Of a stretch of DNA of 64,000 bases, positions 33,247 to 41,289 are shown in pieces (position 1 is the stretch's first letter; the number at the start of each line of letters is the position of its first letter). Origin of the DNA: Ectobacillus funiculus. Its GTDB lineage: Bacteria; Bacillota; Bacilli; Bacillales; Bacillaceae_G. The stretch is taken from NCBI RefSeq assembly GCF_042429435.1, contig NZ_JBHMAF010000150.1. The stretch is one strand, 5' to 3'. The notes beneath the pieces were generated by a model. It made no database searches and was not told the DNA's origin. It worked only from the letters and a program-made list of their open reading frames with translations. The position numbers and the translations under genes were made by a program.

Positions 33247-34344
33247 TTGCGTAGAGAACAATCTATTCACCTAGAGCGTTTGCGTGCAAATATGCAAGAG
33301 TTACCCTGGTACATCCAAGAGTACATTGACGCAAAGGAAGACTCAGCCTCCCCCTCTACCCTACTCGGGTATGTACATGATTATAAGCATTTTCTGCAAT
33401 GGCTTATAGCAGAGGGGCTTACTGAGCAGCCAGTTATCGGTGATGTTCCATACTCTGTTCTGGAGCTGTTACGTCGTAAAGACGTAGAAAACTATATAAA
33501 ACATCTCAACCGACGAAAGAAAATGAACTCAGATAAGGAGGATATTAAGAATCAAAAATTAAAAAAGGCAACGGTTCTCCGTTCTATATCAGCCTTAAAG
33601 TCCCTCTTTCATTACTTGACTACGATGACAGAAGATGAAAAGACTGGCGAACCATACTTCTATCGTAATGTTATGGCAAAAGTGGAAATAACAAAAGAGA
33701 AAGAAACCATTAATGCAAGAGCCAGTCGTATGCGCAGTAAAATACTACATAATGATGATGATCGCAAGCTATTGGAATTTGTAGCAACAGAGTATGAACA
33801 ACTCATAGCTGGTACGAGAAAGGAAATCTATTATCGTAGAGATCGAGAACGTGATTTGGCCATCCTCTCCCTTTTCCTTGGATCGGGAATACGTGTAGGA
33901 GAATTAGCTGACTTAAAATTAGATAAGATTAATGAAAATGAAAGACTCATATCTATTATTCGTAAGGGTGGCAAAGAGGATTCTATTTGGATTACCCCCT
34001 CTGCCCTCTCAGATTTACAAGCTTATCTACAAGTTCGTAAAGAGCGATATAAGGCAGCCGACGATGAGCAGTCTGTATTTCTAACATTACAGAACGGATC
34101 ATGTCAAGCTATGTCCATACGTGCTATCCAAAACATGGTGGATAAATATACAAAGGCCTTTAATATCCGGCTTACCCCCCATAAGCTGCGACATACGTTT
34201 GCAACGAACTTCTACAACAAGGAAAAGGATTCCTTACAAGTGATGATGCAATTAGGGCATTCTTCTACAGACACGACTGTATTATATACACAGCTAGGAA
34301 ATGAAACATTAAAACAGTCGTTAGAACGTTTGGATGAAGATTGA
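33247..34344 (+). CDS. xerS: XerS-like tyrosine recombinase
   Basis: A 365-residue tyrosine recombinase that matches XerS, the single-protein dimer resolvase of streptococci, rather than XerC or XerD. It opens MRREQSIHLERLRANMQELP, has the XerS-specific stretch GEPYFYRNVMAKVEITKEKE, and is longer than XerC/D. Catalytic residues are present: Arg in GSGIRVGELADL, Lys in RKGGKEDS, HKLRHTFAT (HxxR), LGHSS and Tyr in TVLYTQ. TTG start, seven bases after AAGGAGG. A dif-like site lies directly upstream. Probably mobilises the flanked module; a chromosome-resolution role is less likely if RipX/CodV are present elsewhere. Confidence 0.85.
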   Translation: MRREQSIHLERLRANMQELPWYIQEYIDAKEDSASPSTLLGYVHDYKHFLQWLIAEGLTEQPVIGDVPYSVLELLRRKDVENYIKHLNRRKKMNSDKEDIKNQKLKKATVLRSISALKSLFHYLTTMTEDEKTGEPYFYRNVMAKVEITKEKETINARASRMRSKILHNDDDRKLLEFVATEYEQLIAGTRKEIYYRRDRERDLAILSLFLGSGIRVGELADLKLDKINENERLISIIRKGGKEDSIWITPSALSDLQAYLQVRKERYKAADDEQSVFLTLQNGSCQAMSIRAIQNMVDKYTKAFNIRLTPHKLRHTFATNFYNKEKDSLQVMMQLGHSSTDTTVLYTQLGNETLKQSLERLDED

Positions 34345-34370
34345 ATTTCAACAGTTACTCACTACGTTCC

Positions 34371-34412
34371 GATAAAAAAATAAGAGGCAATTTAAGCCTC
34401 TTATTTTTTATC
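34371..34412. terminator. Terminator of the xerS-like gene
   Basis: AAAAAATAAGAGGC and GCCTCTTATTTTTT pair around a seven-base loop. It is A/T-flanked on both sides and so may work in both directions. Confidence 0.8.
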
Positions 34413-34465
34413 CAAAGGGAGAATTCAAGAACACAGTGCTATTACTCATTATATGATTGTATAAA

Positions 34466-34905
34466 TGTCCAGAAGTAAGAAAAAAAACACAAAACAAAGG
34501 GGCAATCCATCCTTTTTCATTATTCGCCCCCCTCGTGATGCTATCGATAGATGAAAGCTAGAAAGAACTTCAGTAAAGTATCTCGTATTAAGAAAATCTG
34601 AGGAATGACTTATCATAGCTGATTTTCCGTTAATGGTTTTAAAGATTTGTTCCAAATATCCTATCATGGTAGTATAAGAATTAAACTCTAACAGCCCTCA
34701 GAAACTGGATTCAGTAACTGTCAGCTATCCATCTGTTTCCCACTATAACAAATTGCTTGAGATCTAACATTTCAAATCTTTAGTTATAGATATTCAGTAT
34801 TTTTAGTTTCCTTTAAACATGGAAAGGCGGTAACAAATAGAAAATAGAGCTCTCCAACACAACGCTTTCCATAATTTTTGGAAAACTCATTGCGGAAGAA
34901 CTCTA
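34466..34905 (-). repeat. Decayed copy (D1) of the 38.6-39.1 kb segment
   Basis: This stretch repeats 38573-39135 with substitutions and deletions: the first codons of the sugar-binding protein gene (MKK...LCFVFFF), its upstream region, a fragment of the ABC-exporter relic (34610-34745), and the block ending AACATGGAAAGGCGGTAACA. No gene here is intact. The two copies are direct repeats that bracket gltP and the relics at 36.4-37.6 kb. Confidence 0.65.
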
Positions 34906-34961
34906 AATTATAAAGAGTACCTTAGATATCACTCATGAGCATTCATAAAACGTATTGATTA

Positions 34962-36227
34962 TTAAGATACCTTTTGCGTTTCTCTTAAATACTCTTGGCC
35001 TTTTGTTTTGTTGTATTCACCTTCCCACTTGGACATTACGACCGCTGCGAGAGAATTTCCCACTACGTTTACAGCTGTACGAGCCATATCAAGAATACGG
35101 TCGATACCTGCAATAAACGCTAATCCTTCTGCAGGAATACCTACAGAGCCGAGTGTGGCTAATAATACAACGAAAGAAACGCCCGGTACACCAGCAATCC
35201 CTTTAGAAGTTACCATCAGCACAAGAAGAAGCGTAATTTGCTGGGAAATCGGCATATCAATACCATACATTTGCGCTAAGAAAATGGCTGCAATGGCTTG
35301 ATATAGTGTTGATCCATCTAGGTTAAACGAGTAACCTGTCGGAATAACAAAGGATGAGATAGCCTTCGGACATCCGAATTTCTCCATCTTCTCCATGATT
35401 TTTGGTAGAACAGTCTCTGAACTCGCTGTAGAGTAGGCCAAAAGCAGTTCGTCTTTTAGAATTTTCAGGAACTGGAAGATATTGATTCCAGCTATTTTCG
35501 CTACGATGCCCAATACAACGACAACAAAGAAAATCATAGAACCGTATACTACTAGTACTAGTTTTCCTAAAGGGATAAGTGATCCAACGCCAAACTTAGA
35601 AACCGTTACACCAATCAGTGCAAATACACCAAATGGAGCGAACTTCATCACTTGATTTGTTACATAGAACATCGCATCTGCTACACCTTGGAAGAAATGA
35701 AGAACTGGCTTGCCTCTTTCTCCGATTACAGCTACGCCAAGTCCAAATAAAACAGAGAAGAAAATAATTGCAAGCATGTCGCCTTTTGCCAATGCATCCA
35801 TAATATTTGTAGGAACAATCTTTACAAAAGTATCGGCCATAGAATGACTTTGTACTTGCTCACTTGTGCTCACATACGTAGAAATATCTGTTTTTTGCAA
35901 TTGTTTCATATCTACGCCAGAACCAGGATGGAATACATTTGCAACCAATAATCCTAGTGCAATTGCAATTGTTGTGATGATTTCGAAATATAATATTGTT
36001 TTACCGCCCAGTTTGCCAAGCTTTTTCACATCGCCGACACCGGCAACACCTACTACGATACTTGACACAACGATTGGAACAACAATCATTTTAATAAGAC
36101 GAATGAAGATATCGCCAATCGGCTGTAAATAGGTAGCAATTGCAGGATTTCCATAAAATATGGCACCTACAGCAATACCTACAATGAGACCAATTAAAAT
36201 TTGCCAAGCCAACCCTATTTTTTTCAT
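34962..36227 (-). CDS. gltP: Dicarboxylate/amino acid:cation symporter (glutamate/aspartate, GltP/GltT type)
   Basis: A 421-residue DAACS-family carrier that imports glutamate or aspartate with H+ or Na+. Signatures include a serine-rich hairpin (AYSTASSETVLP), VIPTGYSFNLDGSTLYQA and MARTAVNVVGNSLAAVV, with about eight transmembrane helices and two re-entrant loops. The start is ATG 36227 (MKKIGLAWQILIGLIVG) with AGAAGGGACAAAT upstream. The longer frame from 36320 adds a polar leader and runs through a cre site, so it is rejected. The symbol is a family-level guess between gltP and gltT. Confidence 0.9.
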   Translation of the reverse strand: MKKIGLAWQILIGLIVGIAVGAIFYGNPAIATYLQPIGDIFIRLIKMIVVPIVVSSIVVGVAGVGDVKKLGKLGGKTILYFEIITTIAIALGLLVANVFHPGSGVDMKQLQKTDISTYVSTSEQVQSHSMADTFVKIVPTNIMDALAKGDMLAIIFFSVLFGLGVAVIGERGKPVLHFFQGVADAMFYVTNQVMKFAPFGVFALIGVTVSKFGVGSLIPLGKLVLVVYGSMIFFVVVVLGIVAKIAGINIFQFLKILKDELLLAYSTASSETVLPKIMEKMEKFGCPKAISSFVIPTGYSFNLDGSTLYQAIAAIFLAQMYGIDMPISQQITLLLVLMVTSKGIAGVPGVSFVVLLATLGSVGIPAEGLAFIAGIDRILDMARTAVNVVGNSLAAVVMSKWEGEYNKTKGQEYLRETQKVS

Positions 36228-36305
36228 ATTTGTCCCTTCTCCCTTCCTTACTACCTTGTGAATCTCCTCTTCCCTCAGAACCTCAGAAAAAATCTTACAG
36301 ATTAA

Positions 36306-36319
36306 TTTAAGCGCTTTCA
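36306..36319 (-). promoter_or_regulatory. cre-like site upstream of gltP
   Basis: On the minus strand TGAAAGCGCTTAAA matches the CcpA consensus TGWAANCGNTNWCA except at one base. It lies about 80 bp above the gltP start, suggesting carbon catabolite control. Confidence 0.6.
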
Positions 36320-36434
36320 TTCATTGCTATTGCTCTAGAACAACATATCTTTAATGTATAATAAAAACTACATAAACAAACAAAAAACTACAAAAATAAT
36401 ATTTTAATTCTCTAATTATTTAAAATATTAAAAC

Positions 36435-36859
36435 GAGGCTAGCGTTCGTCGTTATCAAGTTGAGGAAAAATGAAAAACATAGAGACGCACTTATCTTTCC
36501 TTATGTATTGGAGGCTCTTAAGAACTGTAGAAGAAGGCGGAGACTGCCAGTTGAATTAAACAGATTAGATGAGACACCTCTTATTCCTACTAGAAATAAA
36601 GAGTTTTATGATTATACGTATCTGAGCCACTATGTAAAGAAAATTATTAAAGAAACGCAACTTCCCAAAATCTAGTGATATCACTCCGCACTGGTTTCGC
36701 CATTTCTTTACGAATCATTCATTAGATAATGGAGTCAATCTAGAATACATCAGACAAACACTAGGGCACTCCATGTTGAAAACGACATTAGGATACTTAA
36801 ACAAAAACATAGAGCGGAAAAATAACGCAGCATTAGTATCGAAGCAAAAGGAGTTTTAA
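36435..36859 (+). pseudogene. Tyrosine recombinase/integrase C-terminal relic, frameshifted
   Basis: One frame reads VVIKLRKNEKHRDALIFPYV and continues to about 36665; a second continues SSDITPHWFRHFFTNHSLDN, then LEYIRQTLGHSMLKTTLGYL, to the stop at 36859. The HxxR, GH and final Tyr motifs of the catalytic domain are present, but the N-terminal half and the first catalytic Arg are missing and a frameshift lies between the two parts. It is not a copy of the xerS-like gene at 33247. Remnant of a second integrase. Confidence 0.75.
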
Positions 36860-36936
36860 TAACTTTCTAATAAAAATAATTTACTCATTCCCTAGAAGGT
36901 GGTTTGTTCGATTTTTGTATGGATAGGGCTCTTTCC

Positions 36937-37428
36937 TCAAATTGACTTCAATGGGTAAATATTAAGCAATTTTAATTTGACTTCTCCGCCCTTACTATAA
37001 AGCTCTAAACCGTTGCTTGACGGCAGCGGAAACAGTTGATTAGTAATAACGCTTAAACCATTGTTTCCAAACACTTCAACAGAGGAGCGATCTAAGAAAA
37101 TATGCATTTTTACCGTTCCATCTGTTGAACTCAGTGGGGCAGTGTGCTTTCCGTTTACATTCTGTCCAAGGTTAAAGCCTCCGGAATTCGTTCGGTTAAA
37201 CAAATAGTTTCTGGCTGCTTACATCATAACCGATTGTAGCTTGTTCCGTACTTCCTTTACGAACCTGGAGTCCAAACTCCGTTGTTTTTGTACCGGAAAC
37301 ATCAAATTCCGCAATGATTTCAAAAGTATCTCCGGTAATTCCTGAAAGAAGATTACTATTTCCGGAAATTATCTTATTCTCATATGAATTTAATCTCCCT
37401 TTGGACCGACTTCATCCTCTCTGAATTT
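36937..37428 (-). pseudogene. GH32 levanase/inulinase relic (C-terminal beta-sandwich)
   Basis: The minus strand encodes the C-terminal module of a GH32 fructosidase: GDTFEIIAEFDVSGTKTTEF, then GLQVRKGSTEQATIGYD, and after a break NRTNSGGF and HIFLDRSSVEVFGNNG. An extra T near 37200 shifts the frame between LFV and NRTNSGG. The catalytic five-bladed propeller is absent. The enzyme differs from the intact GH32 protein at 54442, so the strain once had a second fructan hydrolase. An IS6 relic follows at its broken end. Confidence 0.8.
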
Positions 37429-37432
37429 GTCC

Positions 37433-37565
37433 CTTTTTCAGCATATGCATCATTGCCACTCCGTATAGGGATCCGCTATTTGAAACATTTTTAATCCCAA
37501 CACAGAACGGATCCGCTTTTTATAAAACTATGATCTTGCCCTACTATGTTATTCAAGTACTTTTA
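37433..37565 (-). mobile_element. IS6-family transposase relic, second copy
   Basis: Plus-strand CAGCATATGCATCATTGCCA, then CCTATCTGT-like diverged stretches and AAAACTATGATCTTGCCCTA, align with 45820-45955 of the larger IS6 remnant. Only about 130 bp remain and several indels break the frame. It marks the 5' breakpoint of the GH32 relic. Confidence 0.55.
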
Positions 37566-37620
37566 TTGTCTAAGTTGCAGACCTTCTAACCTGTCAAAAA
37601 GAAATACCACTAGCTAGACT

Positions 37621-38610
37621 TTACCTCAACAATTGTTTCAGGAAGTCTAGCTTCAGTTGCGCATTATCCTTGGTGATAATATCTATACCAGTATCAATAT
37701 TTTTCGTAACTTTTTCTCCTTTTATCACTTTCCATGCAGTTTCCACGCTTATATACCCCATATCATAAGGGTTCTGTGCTATTGTACTAGTTAAAGTTCC
37801 ATCTTTGATTAACTCAACCATGTCACTAGTTCCATCTGCTCCCATGACCGGCATGTTATACCCATGTTCCTTAATAACCTCTAGAGCACTTAGTGCCCTT
37901 ATGTCATTTAAGGCAAACACACCTTTAACATCAGGATGCTTTCGTAAGATCGTTGTCATTACTTTTTTAACAGATAAAAGTTCATTAGGTAACGTTACTG
38001 TTTCTGTTGCAATTTTACTTCCTACATCATTTAAATTAAATTTATCAATTTTAATTCCTGCATCTTCTAAACTAAATTTAGCTCCTTTGATCCGTTCACT
38101 GAAAACTGGATGGATTAAATCCCCGTCAGAAAAGATAAAGGCCACTTCATCTCCAGGTTGTAATCCTGATGCTAGTAATTCCCCTGCTTTTCTGCCCAGC
38201 TCAAAGTTATCGGTACCAATATAAGCCGTTTTATTTTCCAAAGGGGCATCTGTATCTACTAACAATACGGGAATATGATGTTCGTCAAACTCCTTTAAGA
38301 TAGGAATATTAGATGAAAGAATTGGAGAGACAATTAATACATCTGGTTTTTCTTTAAGAACTGTTTCTAATATCCTGTTCTGTTCTTCAACAAATCCGTC
38401 ACGAGTTGCGATCACTTGACCATCTATACCAAAATCCCGAAACCCCTTTTCTGCCCCTGCTTTAATAATGTTCCAATACTGTGTGTTTAATTCATTTAAA
38501 ACAACGACCACTTTAGGCTTATCATCTTCTTTAAGGAGCTTAACTGCATATCCTACTAAGGAAGCAAGAAAAAAAACACAAAGCAAAAGGATGACCCATC
38601 CCTTTTTCAT
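37621..38610 (-). CDS. Sugar-binding protein of the RbsB type (membrane-anchored)
   Basis: A 329-residue periplasmic-binding-protein-4 family member. One N-terminal hydrophobic segment (about residues 4-23) lacks a lipobox cysteine, so it looks anchored rather than lipidated. Lobe motifs typical of ribose/galactose binders are LNTQYWNIIKAGAEKGFRDF, VLIVSPILSS, PVLLVDTDAP, YIGTDNFELGRKAGELLA and VKGVFALNDIRALSALEVI. There is no permease or ATPase next to it, so it may serve as a sugar sensor for a signalling partner or be an orphan. ATG with GAGGAGAGGGTGAATA upstream. Confidence 0.85.
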   Translation of the reverse strand: MKKGWVILLLCVFFLASLVGYAVKLLKEDDKPKVVVVLNELNTQYWNIIKAGAEKGFRDFGIDGQVIATRDGFVEEQNRILETVLKEKPDVLIVSPILSSNIPILKEFDEHHIPVLLVDTDAPLENKTAYIGTDNFELGRKAGELLASGLQPGDEVAFIFSDGDLIHPVFSERIKGAKFSLEDAGIKIDKFNLNDVGSKIATETVTLPNELLSVKKVMTTILRKHPDVKGVFALNDIRALSALEVIKEHGYNMPVMGADGTSDMVELIKDGTLTSTIAQNPYDMGYISVETAWKVIKGEKVTKNIDTGIDIITKDNAQLKLDFLKQLLR

Positions 38611-39135
38611 TATTCACCCTCTCCTCATGGTGCTATAGACAAATGAGATATAGAAAGGATTTCATTAAACTATCGCGTATTAAGAAAACCTAGGGGATGA
38701 CTTGTCTTAGCTGGTTTTCCATTAATAGTTTCAAAGATTTATTCCAAATATCCCATCACATTGATAATAATAAGTACTATAAAAATCACCTATATGTATC
38801 CAAAAGAAACAATCACAGCCCCGATAATAACCCTTTCTCCAATAGAAGAGATCTTGGATAATATGACCAAAGGCTAAAAGGATACGGGTGAGAACTGGGA
38901 GACTTTCACTGATCCCTAACAAAAATTGAATTCTAACAGCCCTCATCTACAGGATTCAGTAACTGCCAGCTATCTATCTGTTCCCCACTATAACAAATTA
39001 CTTAAAATATAACGTTTCAAATCTTTGGTTATTGATATTCAACATTTTTAGTTTCTTTTAAACATTGAAAGGCGGTAACAAATATAAAATAGAACTCTCC
39101 AACACAACGCTTTTCATACTCTTCGGAATAACGCG
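38573..39135 (-). repeat. Segment duplicated in decayed form at 34.5-34.9 kb (D2)
   Basis: This covers the first codons of the RbsB-type gene and its upstream region. The same order of blocks recurs at 34466-34905. Shared stretches include AAACACAAA.CAAA, AGAAAG.A.TTCA.TAAA.TATC.CGTATTAAGAAAA and AACATTGAAAGGCGGTAACA. Direct orientation; identity by eye roughly 80 percent in the alignable parts. Confidence 0.65.
38690..38990 (-). pseudogene. Relic of an ABC exporter subunit (YfiC type)
   Basis: The plus-strand text, for example CCATTAATAGTTTCAAAGAT, GTTCC-like blocks and ATTCTAACAGCCCTCATC, follows 49190-49480 inside the intact exporter gene at 48403, with substitutions and small deletions. 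Frame is lost. It lies in the upstream region of the RbsB-type gene. The rest of 39136-39489 holds only the IS6 end at 39317 and the promoter region of msmX. Confidence 0.65.
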
Positions 39136-39316
39136 GAACTGGAGAACTCTAAATCATCAAGAATCCTATATATCACTCACGATTATTCATAAAATGTATT
39201 GACTAATAACAAAACATTTGGTTACTGCCTCCGTCCAAAAACCCCACATTTAGGTATAAGTTGAAAATGGTTCAAAAAAACTCGTAAGAAGATATACTTC
39301 TAAAAAGTCATACTTG

Positions 39317-39330
39317 CACTAGAACCGTAT
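39317..39330 (-). mobile_element. Solitary IS6-type terminal sequence
   Basis: TTGCACTAGAACC is the reverse complement of GGTTCTAGTGCAA, close to the terminal inverted repeat of IS240/IS26-like elements and matching the end GATTCTAGTGCAAC of the IS6 remnant at 45680. No transposase sequence adjoins it. Confidence 0.4.
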
Positions 39331-39489
39331 ATATGACCTTACTTCTGCAAGATTCCTCCTCTTGAGTTTGTAAACGTTGCACAAATGAAAGCGTTTTTTT
39401 CATTCAATTTTCCTATTTCCAGCTTGGACCACTTGGGATACACTTAGTAACAAGGAAAACGATTTCAGTTTATGCAGGGGGCAATCAAA

Positions 39490-40587
39490 ATGGCTGAATT
39501 AAAATTGGATCATATTTATAAAATTTACGATAATAATGTAACAGCAGTAACAGATTTCAATCTTCATATTGCAGATAAAGAATTCATCGTATTCGTAGGC
39601 CCATCTGGCTGCGGTAAGTCCACAACACTTCGCATGATCGCAGGATTAGAAGAAATCTCTAAAGGCGATTTCTCTATTGATGGCAGACGTGTGAACGATG
39701 TAGCGCCAAAAGACCGTGACATCGCGATGGTATTCCAAAACTACGCGTTATATCCTCACATGAGCGTATATGATAATATGGCATTCGGTCTAAAGCTTCG
39801 CAAATTTGATAAAGCGGAGATTGATAAACGAGTAAAGGAAGCTGCTCGTATTCTGGGACTTGAGCAATACTTAGATCGTAAACCAAAAGCTCTTTCCGGC
39901 GGTCAACGTCAGCGTGTTGCATTAGGACGCGCGATCGTTCGTGACGCAAAAGTATTCTTAATGGACGAGCCTTTATCTAACCTTGATGCAAAGCTTCGTG
40001 TATCCATGCGTGCAGAAATTTCTAAGCTTCACCAACGCTTAGGTACAACAACAATTTACGTAACGCATGACCAAACAGAAGCGATGACAATGGCAACTCG
40101 TCTTGTAGTTATGAAGGACGGACTCATTCAACAGGTCGGAACACCAAAAGAAGTATACGAAAAGCCAGAAAACGTATTCGTAGGCGGGTTTATCGGTTCT
40201 CCTGCGATGAACTTCTTCCGTGGTGCATTAACAGACAAAGGTTTCAAGTTAGACAATGTTGTCTTATCTGTTCCAGAAGGTAAAATGAAAATGCTTCGTG
40301 AACAAGGCTATGTAGGACAAGAAGTAATTATGGGAATTCGTCCAGAGGACATTCATGATGAGCCTGTATTCATTAATGCAGCACAAGGCTCCGTCGTAAA
40401 CGCAAAAATTGAGGTATCCGAGTTGCTAGGTGCAGAGTCTATGCTCTACTCTCAAATCGGCGGTCAAGATTTCGTAGCGCGCGTTGATGCACGTACAGAT
40501 TTCAAACCTGGTCAAACAGTAACACTAGGCTTTAACATGAACAAAGTTCACTTCTTTGACGCTAGCAGCGAGCAACGCATTCGATGA
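39490..40587 (+). CDS. msmX: Multi-sugar ABC transporter ATPase MsmX/UgpC
   Basis: A 365-residue carbohydrate-importer ATPase (CUT1 type). Walker A is GPSGCGKSTT, the signature LSGGQRQRVALGRAI, Walker B VFLMDEPLSNLD and the switch His is in VTHDQ. A C-terminal OB-fold regulatory region (MGIRPEDIHDEPV) follows. MsmX energises several sugar importers lacking their own ATPase, so it is a natural partner for the Lpl-type importer at 56-59.6 kb. The start at 39490 follows GGGGGCAATCAAA. The frame from 39472 adds six residues and is less likely. Codon use is noticeably cleaner than in the surrounding relic region. Confidence 0.95.
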   Translation: MAELKLDHIYKIYDNNVTAVTDFNLHIADKEFIVFVGPSGCGKSTTLRMIAGLEEISKGDFSIDGRRVNDVAPKDRDIAMVFQNYALYPHMSVYDNMAFGLKLRKFDKAEIDKRVKEAARILGLEQYLDRKPKALSGGQRQRVALGRAIVRDAKVFLMDEPLSNLDAKLRVSMRAEISKLHQRLGTTTIYVTHDQTEAMTMATRLVVMKDGLIQQVGTPKEVYEKPENVFVGGFIGSPAMNFFRGALTDKGFKLDNVVLSVPEGKMKMLREQGYVGQEVIMGIRPEDIHDEPVFINAAQGSVVNAKIEVSELLGAESMLYSQIGGQDFVARVDARTDFKPGQTVTLGFNMNKVHFFDASSEQRIR

Positions 40588-40645
40588 AATAACAATAACC
40601 CGGCTCTGAAAATAGGAGCCGGGTTATTGTTATTTGCTGAACAAA
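40588..40645 (+). terminator. Terminator of msmX
   Basis: AATAACAATAACCCGGCTC and GAGCCGGGTTATTGTTATT are perfect 19-bp arms around a nine-base loop, starting at the stop codon. Confidence 0.85.
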
Positions 40646-41058
40646 TCTTGCCCACAGGTAAGTCCCGAGGAGTATTCTTATTTGTCTTAAAACTTGGATA
40701 CTGGCCACTAATACATTTTCTGCAAGTTAAAACCTTGATTTCCCTTCGCTAAGCTAGAGACAAAATCTATCTTTTGTTACCTTCCTTAATTCTGATTCTT
40801 TAGCAAGCCCTTAATGATTGCAGCCTCTCCGTGCTGGAAATATCTTTCAATTCGTGCTGTTGAACAAATAACTGGTACATAGTTGTATTTGTCTCATGGA
40901 TGAACCCTTCTGTTTTCCGATAATTGAATTGATGGATAATCAAAATCCTATTCATACTATTGAGTTCACATAACCCCTCAATATACTGGCTACATTATAA
41001 AGGGAAACTTTTCCCTTCAGTCTTACTTAGATTCCATCTTTTCTTAAGGAGTATGATT
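40646..41058. other. Intergenic stretch without recognised features
   Basis: About 410 bp after msmX. I see no ribosome site plus open frame, no repeat copy and no strong hairpin before the AAGGAG of the small gene at 41059. Confidence 0.4.
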
Positions 41059-41289
41059 TTGTTGAAAGTATTATTGATCTTTCTTCTGTTGATGTTACTG
41101 ATTCATCTCGTCGATTTTTTTCTTCTACTTTTAGTTGGTCTCAAGTCAAATACTGTCATTGCAAATATTGTTAGTCAATACCAAATGATGAGTACAGCAG
41201 AATACATTATTTTAATTTGTTTCCTCTTATTTTTTTTAATAGCTCTTCTGTATCCTTTGTATAAAAGAAGATCGCAAACAAAAAGTTAG
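41059..41289 (+). CDS. Small two-helix membrane protein
   Basis: A 76-residue protein with two strongly hydrophobic segments (about residues 2-25 and 41-65) joined by a polar loop containing NTVIANIVSQYQ, and a basic tail YKRRSQTKS. TTG start, seven bases after AAGGAG. It converges on the germination permease gene and overlaps its 3' end by four bases. Size and topology resemble the accessory D subunits of some spore germinant receptors, but its opposite orientation weakens that link. Function not established. Confidence 0.6.
   Translation: MLKVLLIFLLLMLLIHLVDFFLLLLVGLKSNTVIANIVSQYQMMSTAEYIILICFLLFFLIALLYPLYKRRSQTKS

Noticed and set aside
39368..39397. cre sites upstream of msmX
   Set aside because: TGTAAACGTTGCAC and TGAAAGCGTTTTTT each miss conserved consensus positions, so not enough to call.
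41059..41289. Germinant receptor D subunit
   Set aside because: Size and two helices fit, but it runs opposite to the gerA-C-B operon. Left as an unassigned small membrane protein.
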